A DNA stretch of 64,000 bases from Stromatinia cepivora (lineage: Eukaryota; Ascomycota; Leotiomycetes; Helotiales; Sclerotiniaceae). Shown one piece after another: positions 22,862 to 35,173 of the stretch (position 1 is its first letter; each line of letters starts with the position of its first letter). The position numbers were made by a program, and so were the translations under genes. The notes under the pieces are model-generated. The model was given only the letters and a program-made list of their open reading frames with translations. It did no database searches and was not told the DNA's origin. The DNA is taken from the NCBI GenBank assembly GCA_014898415.1, contig RCTD01000004.1:991001-1055000 (forward strand), read 5' to 3'.

Positions 22862-24827
22862 TCAATAAATGGGGAAACGATAGCTGTAGATATGATGTGC
22901 TGGCATACTCGGGACTACTGTTCGTATGAAGAAAGATTGGTTGTGGTAAAAAGTACAGTTAGACGATCGAAAGAGCTAGAGCGAGATTCTGACGAAAGGA
23001 ATGGCAGGGAGGTGAAGAGTCAAAGTACAGGAAGAAATACTGATACACTTTGCTGGCATTGTCGTCGCTTAGCGACAAGCGTGTTTCGAAGTCTTAACAA
23101 TAGGAGAAAAGTGAATTGGTCCTCTCGGTAAACTTCGAAACAGAAGCCATTGTTGCGACTACATTGACGATTGGGCCATGCAGGCCTGTCTTAAGGGATA
23201 TAGTTGTGGAGCAAATTGATCTTACCCGAGGTTTGATAAAAGAGCGTCACCTTTTGATTATGCCAGCTTATTGTGACTAATTCTTCACCTGAACAGCAGT
23301 GTTCGAAATTTGAAGCAGTCGTGTGATGATACATGATTTATATGTGATGAATTGCGCGAAAGTGGTGTCATAAACGAGTGTTATTATCAGTATATGCAAT
23401 ATCATACATGCCCACATTTTACCGAAATCTCAAGCCTTGGATATCTGATGTGTCCATATGTATTTCTAGTACAGATTATTGATTTGATTCACCTAAGCTT
23501 GGTACAGGTGGAGTAAAAAATGACAATAACAGAATCATCTTGAAAGCCGAGAACATTTCCGTAATATAATACCGTCATTGTAATGTAAGGCACGATACGA
23601 CTAAACTGATCGCGCAACTCATCATCGATTCACCATTATGCACAAAGTCTAGACTCACGAAAACACATAAAGTTTTGTTCCTGCCAAGACCCAAGACTGC
23701 TCTAAGGATGTCTCTAGGGATATCTTACCCAATAGTAATGGTGTTGGGTATCTAGGTAATAATGTAGATAACGAAACAACATCCGTGCTGCAGAATGTCC
23801 GCAACTCGGGAACTAGAGGAAGTGGCGGATTCTTATACTATTTTAAAGACGTATACTAGTTACACGAGATGCGGACTTTTTGGCGGTACGAACGAAGTAC
23901 CTCTATCTCAATCCCGCGCCCCTAAACTAAGTTTTTTTTTATCTCGAAGAATCGTACATACGAAAATTAGAGCCAAGTTCAATTTTAGTAAACCCAACGA
24001 ATTGTTGCTCTAGCTCTAGCTACTACTCGGCTAGATATAGAGTACTATATATTTAGATAAAGTTGGACATTAAGCTAAAAGGCTGGTAGTGGGGTGCAGA
24101 TTTGGCGGGAAGCTAGTGGTTGCGTAGTTAGTTAGTAGAATAGGTGTATCTATTTTGGTATATGCTAGATGGGTAGACTAGTTGGTAGACTCAGGAGTAG
24201 ATAGGTGGACTAGTGAATGGGGTCGGACCTTGTTGGTGATGGATGTGGGTGGGCACAAGACTCATCAACAGAATGAAGACGTATGCCGGTACTGGAGAGA
24301 GATTTTGCTGATGGAAGATAAATCGGTAACATGATTAGATTGGAAAATGAGAAACTAACGGCAATTCACACAAAAGGCCGAAAAATGAATAAAGAGAGAT
24401 TTGCGAATAACTGTGTCTGAAATTGAAATTCGCTGAATGCATGACTAAATCGTATGCATTTTTCATTATTCATCCTTGAATCATATCATAACCAGATATC
24501 TGCAATGTTTGGATCCCCTCCATTATTATGTGCCCAATCATTTCATCCTATGAAATGATATGTTGTAATGTGATAATCAAGTCCGTGTGGCCTTATCCTA
24601 TGCCTTTGCCCATTAAAACCCACGAACACCGATACCTATTGTATGTGATGTGAAATGCCAAACCAAAAGTGCATTGGGGAGTGTTCCATTTTCCACTCCA
24701 TTTCATTCTCCAGTGAAGTATCCCTCATTAAATCCTTCATAATCATAAAAAGGGGAAGTATGTTTGGCTCAGAAAAAGTATTACCAAGAAAGGAAATTGT
24801 TTCATCGTGTGATGTGGTATGCCGACT
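22862..24827. other. Intergenic stretch, no gene seen
   Basis: About 2 kb with short open frames lacking protein character. CTAG-rich short repeats occur at about 24010-24190. Confidence 0.5.
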
Positions 24828-25907
24828 CTACAATAGAGCGGCAAAGAGACCAATAGCAGCAGCAGCTAGGGAGCCACTAATTTGGATAGCGTTGGCAGCG
24901 CCAGTGAATGTAGCTTGGGTAGCTGTTGCACTGCCGTAGGTAGCATTCGTGGCGGTGGGGGCTTGGATCTGTCCATCAGGAATTTGGGAGATAACTGCTA
25001 AGGAAAGCGCAGCCGTAGATGTGGCGCCCTGAACTTGTCCATCGGAGATTTGGCTGATAGGAGCACCGGCCGGGGATGTTGCGACGGAAGTGGCGCCTTG
25101 AACTTGACCATCAGGAATCTGTGTGATTGAAGCACCGACAGGTGTAGTTGTTGCGCCTTGAACCTGACCATCAGGAATCTGTGTGATTGGTGCACCAGTA
25201 GGGACAGAGGTAGGCACTTGAACTTGTCCATCGCTGATTTGAGTAATGGAAATAGCAGAAGTCGCAGCTTGTGGCTGCCCATCTGAAATTTGGGAAATTG
25301 ATGCAGAGGACAGAGAAGCGATAGCAGTGGCGGTTGCTTGACCATCAGATGATTGACCGACGACACCAGATCCAACTGCGGAGCTGCATGCAGATGTTTG
25401 GATCAAGATTTGGGAGCATTGCTCGCCCTGGGATTCGGTGTAAAGGTTGTAAAAAGTTCCTGACAAGCATTGGTAGAAAACTGCGGAGCCGCCCAGAGCG
25501 AGAGAACCGTTCGAACAGACAGACCAGCCTCCGGTGTATATAGCTCCTTCCTGAGCCGGCTTATCGAACTGGAATTGAGAGTTTGACGCAACGTAGCCTG
25601 TTCTGTCCTGCTGATCTTTGAGAATACCTCCGTTGAGTATGATGGCAAGGGATGATGAACAATCGGCACGCTGCGGATGAGTTAGCCGAGTCTTGAATCG
25701 ACAGTCTAGATTGACAGAGATATGGATATATTTTACCTTTTGCTGACGTTTTGCTACACTACTGACGTTTACAGCAGAGATTTCAAAAGCGCCGGAATAG
25801 CTAGTGGCACATCCTGAAGGGGCTGATGCTGTTGGGGTGATGAGAGCTGTAACCTGAGCAGAGGCAACGGATGCCAAACCGGCAATAACAGCGAACGTGG
25901 TCTTCAT
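24828..25907 (-). CDS. PIR-repeat cell-wall protein with predicted GPI signal
   Basis: Exons 25737-25907 and 24828-25670 join in phase 0 (66-bp intron, CTAAC branch point) to 337 residues. A signal peptide (MKTTFAVIAGLASVASAQ) is followed by a Cys-containing domain with SNSQFQFDKPAQEGAIYTGG and ALGGSAVFYQCLSGTFYNLY, as in PIR/CCW wall proteins. Then come six clear and one degenerate PIR units of the type (S/T)QI(S/P)DGQ(V/P/I)Q. The C-terminus (ISGSLAAAAIGLFAALL) is hydrophobic and preceded by small residues, as for GPI attachment. Lys-Arg pairs at residues about 53 and 58, flanking the splice, could be Kex2 sites. Known for PIR proteins: the repeat Gln forms an alkali-labile ester with beta-1,3-glucan. 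The domain order (Cys domain before repeats, GPI last) is opposite to yeast Pir1-4. Likely role: wall cross-linking. Confidence 0.87.
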   Translation of the reverse strand: MKTTFAVIAGLASVASAQVTALITPTASAPSGCATSYSGAFEISAVNVSSVAKRQQKVKYIHISVNLDCRFKTRLTHPQRADCSSSLAIILNGGILKDQQDRTGYVASNSQFQFDKPAQEGAIYTGGWSVCSNGSLALGGSAVFYQCLSGTFYNLYTESQGEQCSQILIQTSACSSAVGSGVVGQSSDGQATATAIASLSSASISQISDGQPQAATSAISITQISDGQVQVPTSVPTGAPITQIPDGQVQGATTTPVGASITQIPDGQVQGATSVATSPAGAPISQISDGQVQGATSTAALSLAVISQIPDGQIQAPTATNATYGSATATQATFTGAANAIQISGSLAAAAIGLFAALL

Positions 25908-26950
25908 ATTTGACTATGATGTACGAACGAATGCGTGTAAAGGAGAAAAAATAATCCAAAAGCGAAAGAGGATTTTTTAAAGATCAGGAAAGACTTAAAT
26001 AACGGAATGTAACAATGGAAATTTGAATGGCAGGATGCTATTGTTTTATGTAGGAGGTTGAATAATAAGTATCTACTAGTATCTACCTAGTGAATGCTAA
26101 AGACCAGCCGCGTGGCCCTATAATTCCTTGATATTATTGGGATCCGCGACCTAATTGAATTACATCCTGCCTAGTTTAGATGTTGCATTACTTGATAAAT
26201 ATTCCAACAACTGACAATTCAAAATGGCTAAATTGACCTATCAATCGCAAAACCAGACCTAAAGGGTAGGTGCAGCTTCCAGATCGCTGGATCATTGAGG
26301 CACAATAAACTACACCATCGGATGGTGATTGGCGCCTAGTGGCGGGGTAGACAGGTATTGAATCCTCATGGTGCATGAGCATCTTCTATGGGAATGGCTG
26401 TACGATCTAAGGTATGCAGATCTTTAGGTCTGTGTCAATAGAGAAATGAATGGCAGGCAGGCTAAAAAGCAGGTTGAAAAGAGAAAGTATATACACTAGT
26501 GCTGAGAGAGGAAAGGGATAGTAAGACAGTGAACCGTAAATGTGGGGTAACTTCTTGGGTATTCAGGCATTGTACCGGAGAAATGATTTTAGTTCTTATT
26601 GGCAAGACTACTTGCGACGTGCGGAGTATAATGGTGAATTCCGATGGTTCCATGAGATCGAAGGTTGAGAGAGGTACGGTTGGACGTTGGCTCAAGAAAG
26701 AGGGATTAATCATCCAAAGCCATGGTTATCGATTACGAAGATGTCACTACATCTATGCGTTACTTGGTGAATGGAGAGATCATATCCAAGTGATCAACCT
26801 TATTCTCTTTCCTTACTTCATTAGTGAAAGATCAGAAAATGAGAAGAAACTCAATATTGATGTTGAAAAGAAATAGTATACCAACTATTACTCCTTTATC
26901 ATCCGATACCGAAATTTTAGCCTTAGCGCTACGGTCGGCCATATAGTAGA
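25908..26950. other. Intergenic stretch before the AT-rich block
   Basis: About 1 kb with no supported gene. A 125-codon open frame at 26499-26876 lacks recognisable protein features and I do not call it. Confidence 0.45.
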
Positions 26951-27218
26951 TAACTTTTATAACTTTTATAACTTTTATAACTTTTATAACTTTTATAACT
27001 TTTATAACTTTTATAACTTTTATAACTTTATAACTTTTATAACTTTTATAACTTTTATAACTTTTATAACTTTTATAACTTTTATAACTTTTATAACTTT
27101 TATAACTTTTATAACTTTTATAACTTTTATAACTTTTATAACTTTTATAACTTTTATAACTTTTATAACTTTTATAACTTTTATAACTTTTATAACTTTA
27201 TAACTTTTATAACTTTTA
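26951..27218. repeat. 9-bp minisatellite TAACTTTTA
   Basis: Tandem array of TAACTTTTA, about 30 units: 28 of nine bases and two of eight bases (one T lost). It sits exactly at the left border where composition changes to extreme AT-richness. Confidence 0.95.
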
Positions 27219-29580
27219 GAAAATTATTTAAAAGATTTTAATATTTTATATAAAAGTTTTTTGAAAGAATTCTTTATATAATCTCAGTCGTAGTATTTGC
27301 CCCCCCGAATTTAACAGTCGTCGTATTAGATAATGTATATGCACAAATCAAACATTGCTTTCAATATTTATAAAAATTATATTTCTTTTTTTTCGATTTT
27401 CTATCTCTTTAATTCTTCTTCAATATTTTCTTATTCGATCATTCAGATTTGATTTACATTATAAATCCCTTTCTATATTATTCTACTTCGAATCTCCATT
27501 TATATTAATCTTATTACAATTGAAAAACATCAATAATATTATTTATCAAATTACAAACTTTGATTTACTATTTTAAATTCAATACTTTTTGATTATTATA
27601 ATAACAATCAATCAATTAACTCGCATTCTATTAATCGAATTACAAAGAAAACAATAATTCGACTTTTCATTCTCATCAACACATTATTATAATGATTATA
27701 ATAATCATTTCAGTAAATCCAACTATAATATTTTTACCCTAGAACCTGATTACTTTCATTGCAATTTGGCCAATCAAAGAAATACTTCATTATAGTATAG
27801 AATGCTTCTACTATCTCATTATATTATAAATAATTTACATACTAAGAAAAAGATCATAATAAGTTTCTGTACAGCGAAATAATAATCTATATAGTTTGTC
27901 CTTGACTAAAACTGATTTATAATAAAAACAATCTATATTTACTATACACTACAATTTCCTAAATATCGATAATAAAACACTGATAGTTTGAGATCTAGAT
28001 CGCTTTATGAGTATTTATAAGGGGACAAATTGTATGATTTCGGAATAAACTTTATTCAGAATTATAATTATATTAGAAAAATAAACCTTATATTGAACTA
28101 GAAAAGATCATTAGTTTAATATTTTATTACTGATAGAATATTATATTGATACCAAAATGAATATACAATTATTTAAAACTATACAATTTCGTTTCTATAA
28201 AAGAAAGATTCTATTTATATTAAATAAATTAAAAAAGAATATTGGAAATATATACTCTATAATTAACAATTGTAAAATAATATTAAGATTGATCAATTGT
28301 AAATATACAAAATGGGAATATATAAGATAGGTATATTTTATATTGAAAATGCAAAATTAATAATATTAGCCCAACGATTTTAAAAATGTATTTTATACGA
28401 AAGAGTTTATATCGAAACCAAAATATTTATATATTGAGAATATATAAAAGCTTATAAAGAATAACTTTTCTAACTATCAGAATCAAACTATTATTACGAA
28501 TTCGAAAAATATTGATTTCTCGGAATAACAATCAACCAAAAAATTTTAATAATACAAACCAAAATACACACTGCTAATCTGATAAGTTTTTAGACAACTT
28601 TGATTTTGACAAATATTATACAAATACAGATATAGATATATCATATAAAGAATTTTATTCTCATTTTGAGCCCTTTGACGAAAAAGATATTTAACCAATG
28701 AAAAAAGTATCGCCAAATCTTGATCAGCCTTCTATACCTGATATACTTGATTTAATCATAAAAATACCTTCAGATTTGTTGGCAGAAACCCCTTTAAAAC
28801 TCTCTATTTCGATATATTCAATAATTACTAGAATTATCGATAATAAGAATATTTATAAATCTAAATCTTTCCCCAATCTTTTGAAAATATCGATCTTAAG
28901 GATATTGAATAGAACAATTTACAAATCAATATTTATTTCAAAGGATTCAGAAACTTCAAAAATAATTGAAAACAAAACTATTGTATTCAAATTTTCCAAA
29001 ATAAAGACAGAGTTATCGATTATCTATATACAGTAATCATTAAATCTTATTATTATCAATCTAATCAAATCGAATGATAAAGAATCAGCTTCATCAATGA
29101 TTATTGAAAAGGTACAAAAGGATCAAAATCTGCTATCCTTTAGTAAATCTTCAAATCTTATTTTAATTTTGTTAATCTAATATATAATAGAAAGTTTGAC
29201 TATATTATCAAATAAGAAGTGTAAACTTTCCAAAATATATAATTTAATTTCCAATAAGCCTTTTCTAATTATTCTTTATAACTTCTTATTTATTTATAAC
29301 AACATTTAAAAACCAAAATAATATATTACCAATTAATCGATATACAAAATGAAAAACCTTATTCCATAAATATCTCAATAATGAAAATATATTCTTAAAT
29401 TCTTTGATAAAAAATATTAAAAAGTTATTTGAAGAGAATAAATAAGAAATAGTATTGATGAAAAAGAAAAGAATATGATTGATTATATTAAAGGATAAAT
29501 TTCTAGATTGGGGTATTTATAATCAAAAGGTGACAGGAGAATGGAAGGAAGTAAATAATTAGTATTAGGATAAGAATTTT
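27219..29580. other. AT-rich block, left part
   Basis: Extremely AT-rich, TpA-rich sequence with stops in all frames and no intact gene. A short open frame at 28698-29036 (Ile/Lys/Ser-rich) looks like the ghost of a mutated coding repeat. Composition fits a RIP-degraded repeat region; the original element cannot be named. Confidence 0.75.
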
Positions 29581-30340
29581 TTGTATTTAACCCCAAGTTC
29601 CCTTACAGCCACACTAGCCACAATACATCAGCCTTATATTACCCCGCATTTCATGTGATGAGATCGCGATTTACTCTTCTCGCCAGAAAGTATATCACAC
29701 TCCACTTTTAAGCACATACCACATAACGGTAAACTATAAGGGCAATCTCGGGAGGCTAATACTAGGGAGAAGGATATGAGCGAGATCAGGAATCTTTTGA
29801 AAGAAATGATGGGGAGATGGAAGAGAAGGTATACCAGAGGCTCATTTAGGATTTTCTGTTCATTGACCCAATTTAGTAATCTTAATATTTTTATACGATA
29901 AGATACATCCGCGCCTGTATTATACCTGTACGACCCAGTTTGCGACGACATTTCTGATCTTGTCATTCATAATTAAATAGTTCAGATCGATGGGTAAAAA
30001 GAAGAATGAAGGATTACAAACATAATCGAAATTCGTATAGTTCTATCTCCCTTGCTATACATAACTCCCCTCTTGGTCATCTGTTGATTTTTATCATTGC
30101 TACAATCGCAATTTTCCTCCAAAGCCCACCTTTCTTTATATCAATAATCAGCTAGTTATACCATAGTGAAGGCACTCCCAAAATAAAACTGAAAATCCCC
30201 CTTCCAAATATTACCCTACAGTATCAAGAATTCATCATGAACCCAAGGCAATCTGTATAAGCCTTGCAGAGCTCATCTATATCCGAATAGTTCCAAAACC
30301 CCATTGCGCCTATATCTGATTGTCTTGAATCTTAATTTGC
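29581..30340. other. Left flank of the island inside the AT-rich block
   Basis: Base composition returns toward normal here. No intact gene. A minus-strand open frame at 29634-29966 has no recognisable features. Confidence 0.45.
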
Positions 30341-31251
30341 TCAAGGTAATATATGGATAGCTTCCAATGATCCTATTTGTTCTTTTGTATTCAATAACTC
30401 TTGTGCAAGATCCTTTAACTCAGTATCATTATATCCAGCTATTGAAATCGATTTGATATGGATATGTAATTTGCTGAAATTGAATGGACTATCCTTTTCT
30501 AATGAATTGAAATATTCTTCTGTGAAGATCGTGTTTAGGATTCGGATATTTTGATTATGAATAGAGATAAGTCGGATCTAATATTTGAAAGTTAGCTTAA
30601 ACTTTATATAGATATACTTTTAACTAACAGGTAATCTTCGTAGAGAAGGCCGAGATATACACAATTGCGGCAATTGTTTTTCCATCATTTCTTTCTCCAT
30701 TTGCTGTTGAACGCTATCATCATTCTTCCAAGCAATAAAAGCAATTCTATAAATTGCAATAAATTCAGTCGTTAGGATTTCATTATTCATTGCAGAGCAC
30801 GAATGAATTGTGAGAGCAAGCGCTGTTAAATCGCCAGTCGTCCAAGTATCTGTGAAGCCCCAACGCAAATTGTGGGTTTCATACATATCTCTATGTTGGT
30901 TATCAAGCGTTAGCAGAATGTAGAGATATAATAAAACGGATTAGCTATAACATACGACCATCCGTCAAGCCTTCCGAATCCTGCCAACTCCAATTCTTGC
31001 ATATCGTTGTGGAGTCCAGCGGCGACATCCCGGCTATTGAACCATAGATCGGTATGTGATAGAGGAGTCTCAGCACAATCAGTTGAGGTTGTTTGAATCA
31101 TAGGTATGTTTTCAGCTGAATCAATGATGATACCAAAGATATCGTTGAATTCTTTCTTCAAGATTTCGCTTTCCCTATATTTAGACTTCCTCCAAATAAA
31201 TTTGCAAATCTTGATTAGAGCTTGTCGGCGAGGCGTAGTGGAGAGCGACAT
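30341..31251 (-). CDS. Uncharacterised 264-residue protein, divergent partner of the nuclease-like gene
   Basis: Exons 30956-31251, 30629-30890 and 30341-30577 join in frame with canonical splices (GTATGT..TAG, GTTAGT..TTAG with a CTAAC branch point) to 264 residues. The start at 31251 gives MSLSTTPRRQALIKICKFIW. The middle holds DLWFNSRDVAAGLHNDMQEL, then GRLDGW at the first splice, and NLRWGFTDTWTTGDLTALAL in exon 2. The last exon is Ile-rich (LHIHIKSISIAGYNDTEL). No signal peptide, membrane helix or catalytic motif is recognised. It lies head-to-head with the gene at 31592, about 340 bp apart, so the two could share a bidirectional promoter. All three exons stay open although the surrounding DNA is heavily AT-mutated, which argues for selection or recent arrival. 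Confidence 0.72.
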
Positions 31252-31591
31252 AGTAAACTTCAATCGATCGATAATTACGTTGTGATTCTGTGATTTATTT
31301 ACAATGTGTTTGTAGGTTTGTTTATTTGCGTTATCAAATATAGGATTCTGTTTAGTTTTGTTGCTCTGACAACTGTTCAAAACAACAAAGTGATTCTGCC
31401 TTATCGAAGGCGGGTGTACGAAGGCCGGGTTAATTAGTAAGGTATCACACAGATATGCAGCCTGCTTATCAAGGTACTTTGCTTAATATATATTGGCAAA
31501 TACATGAGGTAACTGTTATAAAGTTTAGTCTATCTCTGATTGATGTTTTTTTAACTTATACAATCCCAGCTTGCTGATTCAAACCAGGCCG
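31252..31591. promoter_or_regulatory. Shared intergenic region of the divergent pair
   Basis: 340 bp between the two ATGs of the head-to-head pair. It must contain both core promoters unless the UTRs overlap. No specific factor site is claimed. Confidence 0.4.
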
Positions 31592-32807
31592 ATGTCTAAA
31601 CTTCCACATACTATTGAAGCGTGGCAACGCTCCTATATCAGTATCAATAATAAAGATTTTAAAAATGCAAACTTTGAGAGTGGGAGTAAATTCAAATTCG
31701 AAAGCGCTATTCTTCTGCGGGTCCTTCACATTAAGGCCCGAATCAAATCTTCATCTTCAATGCACTGGATCAATGATAATCAAATATTTCCAGCAGCGCG
31801 ACGGTCACAAGCCGAAGTGGCAGTTAGGGGTCAGCACTTTGAGCCACTACTTCGAATAGTGAAGAATTTTTCCAAAGATATAGGATGGACTTCGAAGGAC
31901 TTTATAGATTCAGGATGCTTCGGACCATTTTTGTCTCTTTTGGCACTCATTGAACGTAACAATATAAAAGAAGAAAACGAAGAATCTGCAGTACAATATA
32001 TCACCACTCCTATTGCTGCACGAACTCGATTTCAGCAATCGCAAAGAGACCCTTATATAACACCAATCAAGAAATCGACTGGACAATTAGACCTTCTTGA
32101 TGCATTGGTCGATAGAATGGATTTGGATACGCCCAGCACCATTGAATCAATTGAGCTACCACCATCCGGTGAAGGATCCGTTGCAAAATATGAAAAGGCC
32201 AAAATAAAGGTGCAAGATGAACAAATAGTCAATCAGTGTCTTATCAACTTATTGCTGCCCATCTCTTGGCCTTTAGGAATATCTGGTAATGTCGATCCAC
32301 AACGAAAGGCTTATATATTTGTTCTACAAGGCTCCAAAGCTTACGAAGCTCGGGTTGATGGTATAATTACACATCCCAACCGCAATACCGATGTTCTAGG
32401 TTTCTTGGAAGTGAAACGTGGTCATCGAACAGATGAAGTTCGTATACAAGAAGTGGCTCAAATGGTGGCATTCATGAATTCGAAGAACAACAATCCACTT
32501 CGCATGAATGATAATACCTCGGCTTTGCAATGGTATGTTATTTCTGTTACTCGTCTACCTTGCTAATACACTTTATAGCTCGTGGCTTATATCTATGTGC
32601 GCTAACGAGCTATTTATCACAATAGCAAGCTGTAATCAACCATGGATAGAATTCCTAGGTATGGGAGAAGGATTGAAGGAAGGTATGCCGGAATTGAAAT
32701 CAGAAAATTTTCTTCATATGAAAGAGTATGGTCCATATACTTTAAGCGTATATCATGATTTGGTTGCAGCGTTGGAGCATCTTTATGTATTATTGTCAGA
32801 TGTATAA
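31592..32807 (+). CDS. PD-(D/E)XK nuclease-like protein
   Basis: Exons 31592-32532 and 32579-32807 (46-bp intron, GTATGT donor, CTAAT branch) join in frame to 389 residues. The start is taken at MSKLPHTIEAWQRSYIS. The central and C-terminal part has the layout of a restriction-endonuclease-like core: Asp256 in ARVDGIITHP, a hydrophobic strand ending in Glu273-x-Lys275 (LGFLEVKRGH), then a helix carrying Gln286 and Gln290 (RIQEVAQMVAFM). Known: this D...ExK arrangement with a following Gln helix is the active-site pattern of the PD-(D/E)XK superfamily, and fungi carry large poorly characterised families of it, often in repeat-rich DNA. Residues 1-200 are an uncharacterised region with HFEPLLRIVKNFSKDIGWTS. 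DNA cleavage by this protein is inference. The gene is intact inside RIP-type sequence. Confidence 0.75.
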
Positions 32808-33252
32808 CTTTGTTCCTAGAATTGTTGAGAGATCATTAAATCCTCTAGCTCGATTTGGTCCTGTCCTAGCGTCGTGTTCGACAGCAGTTGGAGGAGGGTA
32901 GAATGAGTTCCAACGATCGAACAAACCATAAGGGGAGCGGAACAAATGTTCTTCATTACAGTTGTACTGTTTTCTCGTGCCTGAATGCATCAACTACACA
33001 TCTAAGTCCCACATATTTGAAGCATTGCAGACTGCGTCATCAGGTTCAGTATGTATAGATAGATTTCTCTTTACCGAATAGATGGTAGCGATGGAGATCC
33101 CTAGAGATGATGTTGCTATGGTTAAAGTTCGTCTTGCTTCTTAGGCATAATACAGTGTATGAAACCCTTTAGCATTAAGATAAATTGATGGAGCAGGACA
33201 GTCCCTCGTGTTCTTCAAATGCTTCAGCTTGAAGTATGCATCCTCATAAATC
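32808..33252. other. 3' flank of the nuclease-like gene
   Basis: About 440 bp of near-normal composition ending abruptly at the TIR element. No gene seen. Confidence 0.45.
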
Positions 33253-33254
33253 TA

Positions 33255-35171
33255 ATACCCCATTTTCGGGCCACCCCCTCTTTTGGGCCACCTTAAAAAA
33301 CCACCTTATTTTAAATAATCTCTTTTATTAAATCTTTAATAATTCAACAATCATTCAATCAATTGATCTGAAATTTGAATATATTATTATTTATAATATA
33401 ATGAATATTTATACCGAAGATGATATTATTATAATTCTTAATGTAATTACAAATGGGCTAGCTATATATCGGACCAGTTCGGAATATAATGTTCTCTGTA
33501 TTAGATTTCAAAATCGAATAAATAATTATCTATTTCATAAAAATGATATACAAAATATACAAAAGATAATTTCGATTCAAAAGAAAATATTAATAAATTA
33601 AATATTAATAAATTAAATATTAATAAATTAAATATTAATAAATTAAACATTAATAAATTAAATATTAATAAATTAAATATTAATAAATTAAATATTAATA
33701 TAGGAATTATTAAATATTAATTTTATTTATCGATAAATAAGGGAAATGAATAAAAACCTCTTCGAAATGAAAAAAAATGATTTTTCATTTGGAAAACAAT
33801 AAATATAGAATTTTTTGAAAAGAAACCTTAAAATTAAAACCAAAAGACAATATCGAATTGATTCTATATATATTTCAAATGCTACTGATGAAATTATTAG
33901 CAAATGATTTGAAAAACTCAATTTGCCTTTGATTAAATATATTAAATCCGAAAACTAATGGAATATAAATAAAACTGGTATTATAAAAAATCAGGGTTTA
34001 AATAGTTTAATAATAGAAAATTCAGAATATTGTTTTATTCAAAAAAACAATCTAGTTTAAAAATTTGAATATCTTTTATTGAATATATTTCAATAATAAA
34101 ACAAATATTCAAATCATTCATTATTTTCAAAGGAAAATATATACAACAATAATAATTTCTTATAAATCTTATTTTATATAAAGAATGAAAATTCATTATT
34201 ATAAATAATAAATAAACAATAAATATTATAAAGTTTGAATAGTTGAAAATGATCTTTATTTTTTAAATTACCTTTTTTCGATCTAAAGAAGCTAGATTAT
34301 TTATATTAGATAATTATGAAAGTCATAAAACCATTAAATTTATATTTGAATATTTTAAGAACAATATTTATTTTTTATTTCTATTATTATATATATTATA
34401 TATATTACAATTATTAGATTTGTCAATATTTTTATCTCTCAAAAATACTTATAAATATTATTTCAATAAATTAGATTCTTTATTGGATTCTTCAATAATT
34501 AGAAAATATAGCTTTCTTATTTATTATCAAAAAACTAAAACAAAGAATTTGATAATTTATAATATCAAATCTGAATAGAAAACTTTTGATTTATAATTTC
34601 AAAACTGTATTAAGTCTTTTATAAATCGTTTATTGTTTAAAAATAACAATAATAAAATTCTAAATCAAAATTCTATTTCAAATAATGATCTTCAATATCA
34701 ATAAAATATAGAATTATCTTTTATTTTATAAAAAACCCTTCAAAAAATATCAAATCTTCGAAAATATATATATATATAATAATTCAAGAAAAAGAAACTA
34801 ATCTTTCAATTCATCAATTATTATTTTATAAAATCACAAAAAGTTTTGATATTAAAAATTATAAACTTATATAATCAAAATATCAAATAAAACAATTGAA
34901 ATATAAATTAAAACAAATTATATCTAAAAAAAAAACGAATAATAAAAACTAATCCGAATTCGAAATTTACAAAGATTAAAGTTATTCAAGGAATACAAAT
35001 TGAGATTGGGGATCGTAAAATTGAAAAGGATGATTCTAATAATGATTATAAAACAAATACTATAAGGGATTTTATTGAAATAAAGTAATTATTGAATTAT
35101 TAAAGTTTAAAATTTATATAATGATATTTTCGAGGTGGCCCAAAACAGGGGGTAGCCCGAAAGTGGGGTAT
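33255..35171. mobile_element. Decayed DNA transposon with terminal inverted repeats and TA duplication
   Basis: The two ends are inverted copies of each other over about 40 bp. The left end starts ATACCCCATTTTCGGGCC and continues through GGGCCACCT. The right end, read in reverse, starts ATACCCCACTTTCGGGCT and continues through GGGCCACCT. Both are flanked directly by TA (33253-33254 and 35172-35173). TA duplication plus about 1.9 kb length fits a Tc1/mariner/pogo-type element. The interior is extremely AT-rich with no surviving transposase frame, and visible differences between the ends are largely C/T. Naming a family (for example Fot1/Flipper-like) would need a database comparison. Confidence 0.8.
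33586..33700. repeat. 15-bp AT-only tandem repeat inside the TIR element
   Basis: About 7.7 copies of AATATTAATAAATTA, nearly perfect apart from one C. It lies near the left end of the decayed transposon and probably arose after the element lost function. Confidence 0.9.
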
Positions 35172-35173
35172 TA

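Noticed and set aside
26499..26876. 125-codon plus-strand frame left of the AT-rich block
   Set aside because: No recognisable motif, mixed composition, and an overlapping open frame on the other strand; looks like chance.
26951..27218. CRISPR-like array or telomere-type repeat
   Set aside because: Unit of 9 bp with no spacers, and the sequence is not the TTAGGG telomere repeat; a minisatellite explains it.
28698..29036. 112-codon frame in the AT-rich block
   Set aside because: Ile/Lys/Ser/Asn composition follows from AT-richness. May be a ghost of a mutated repeat but no gene can be supported.
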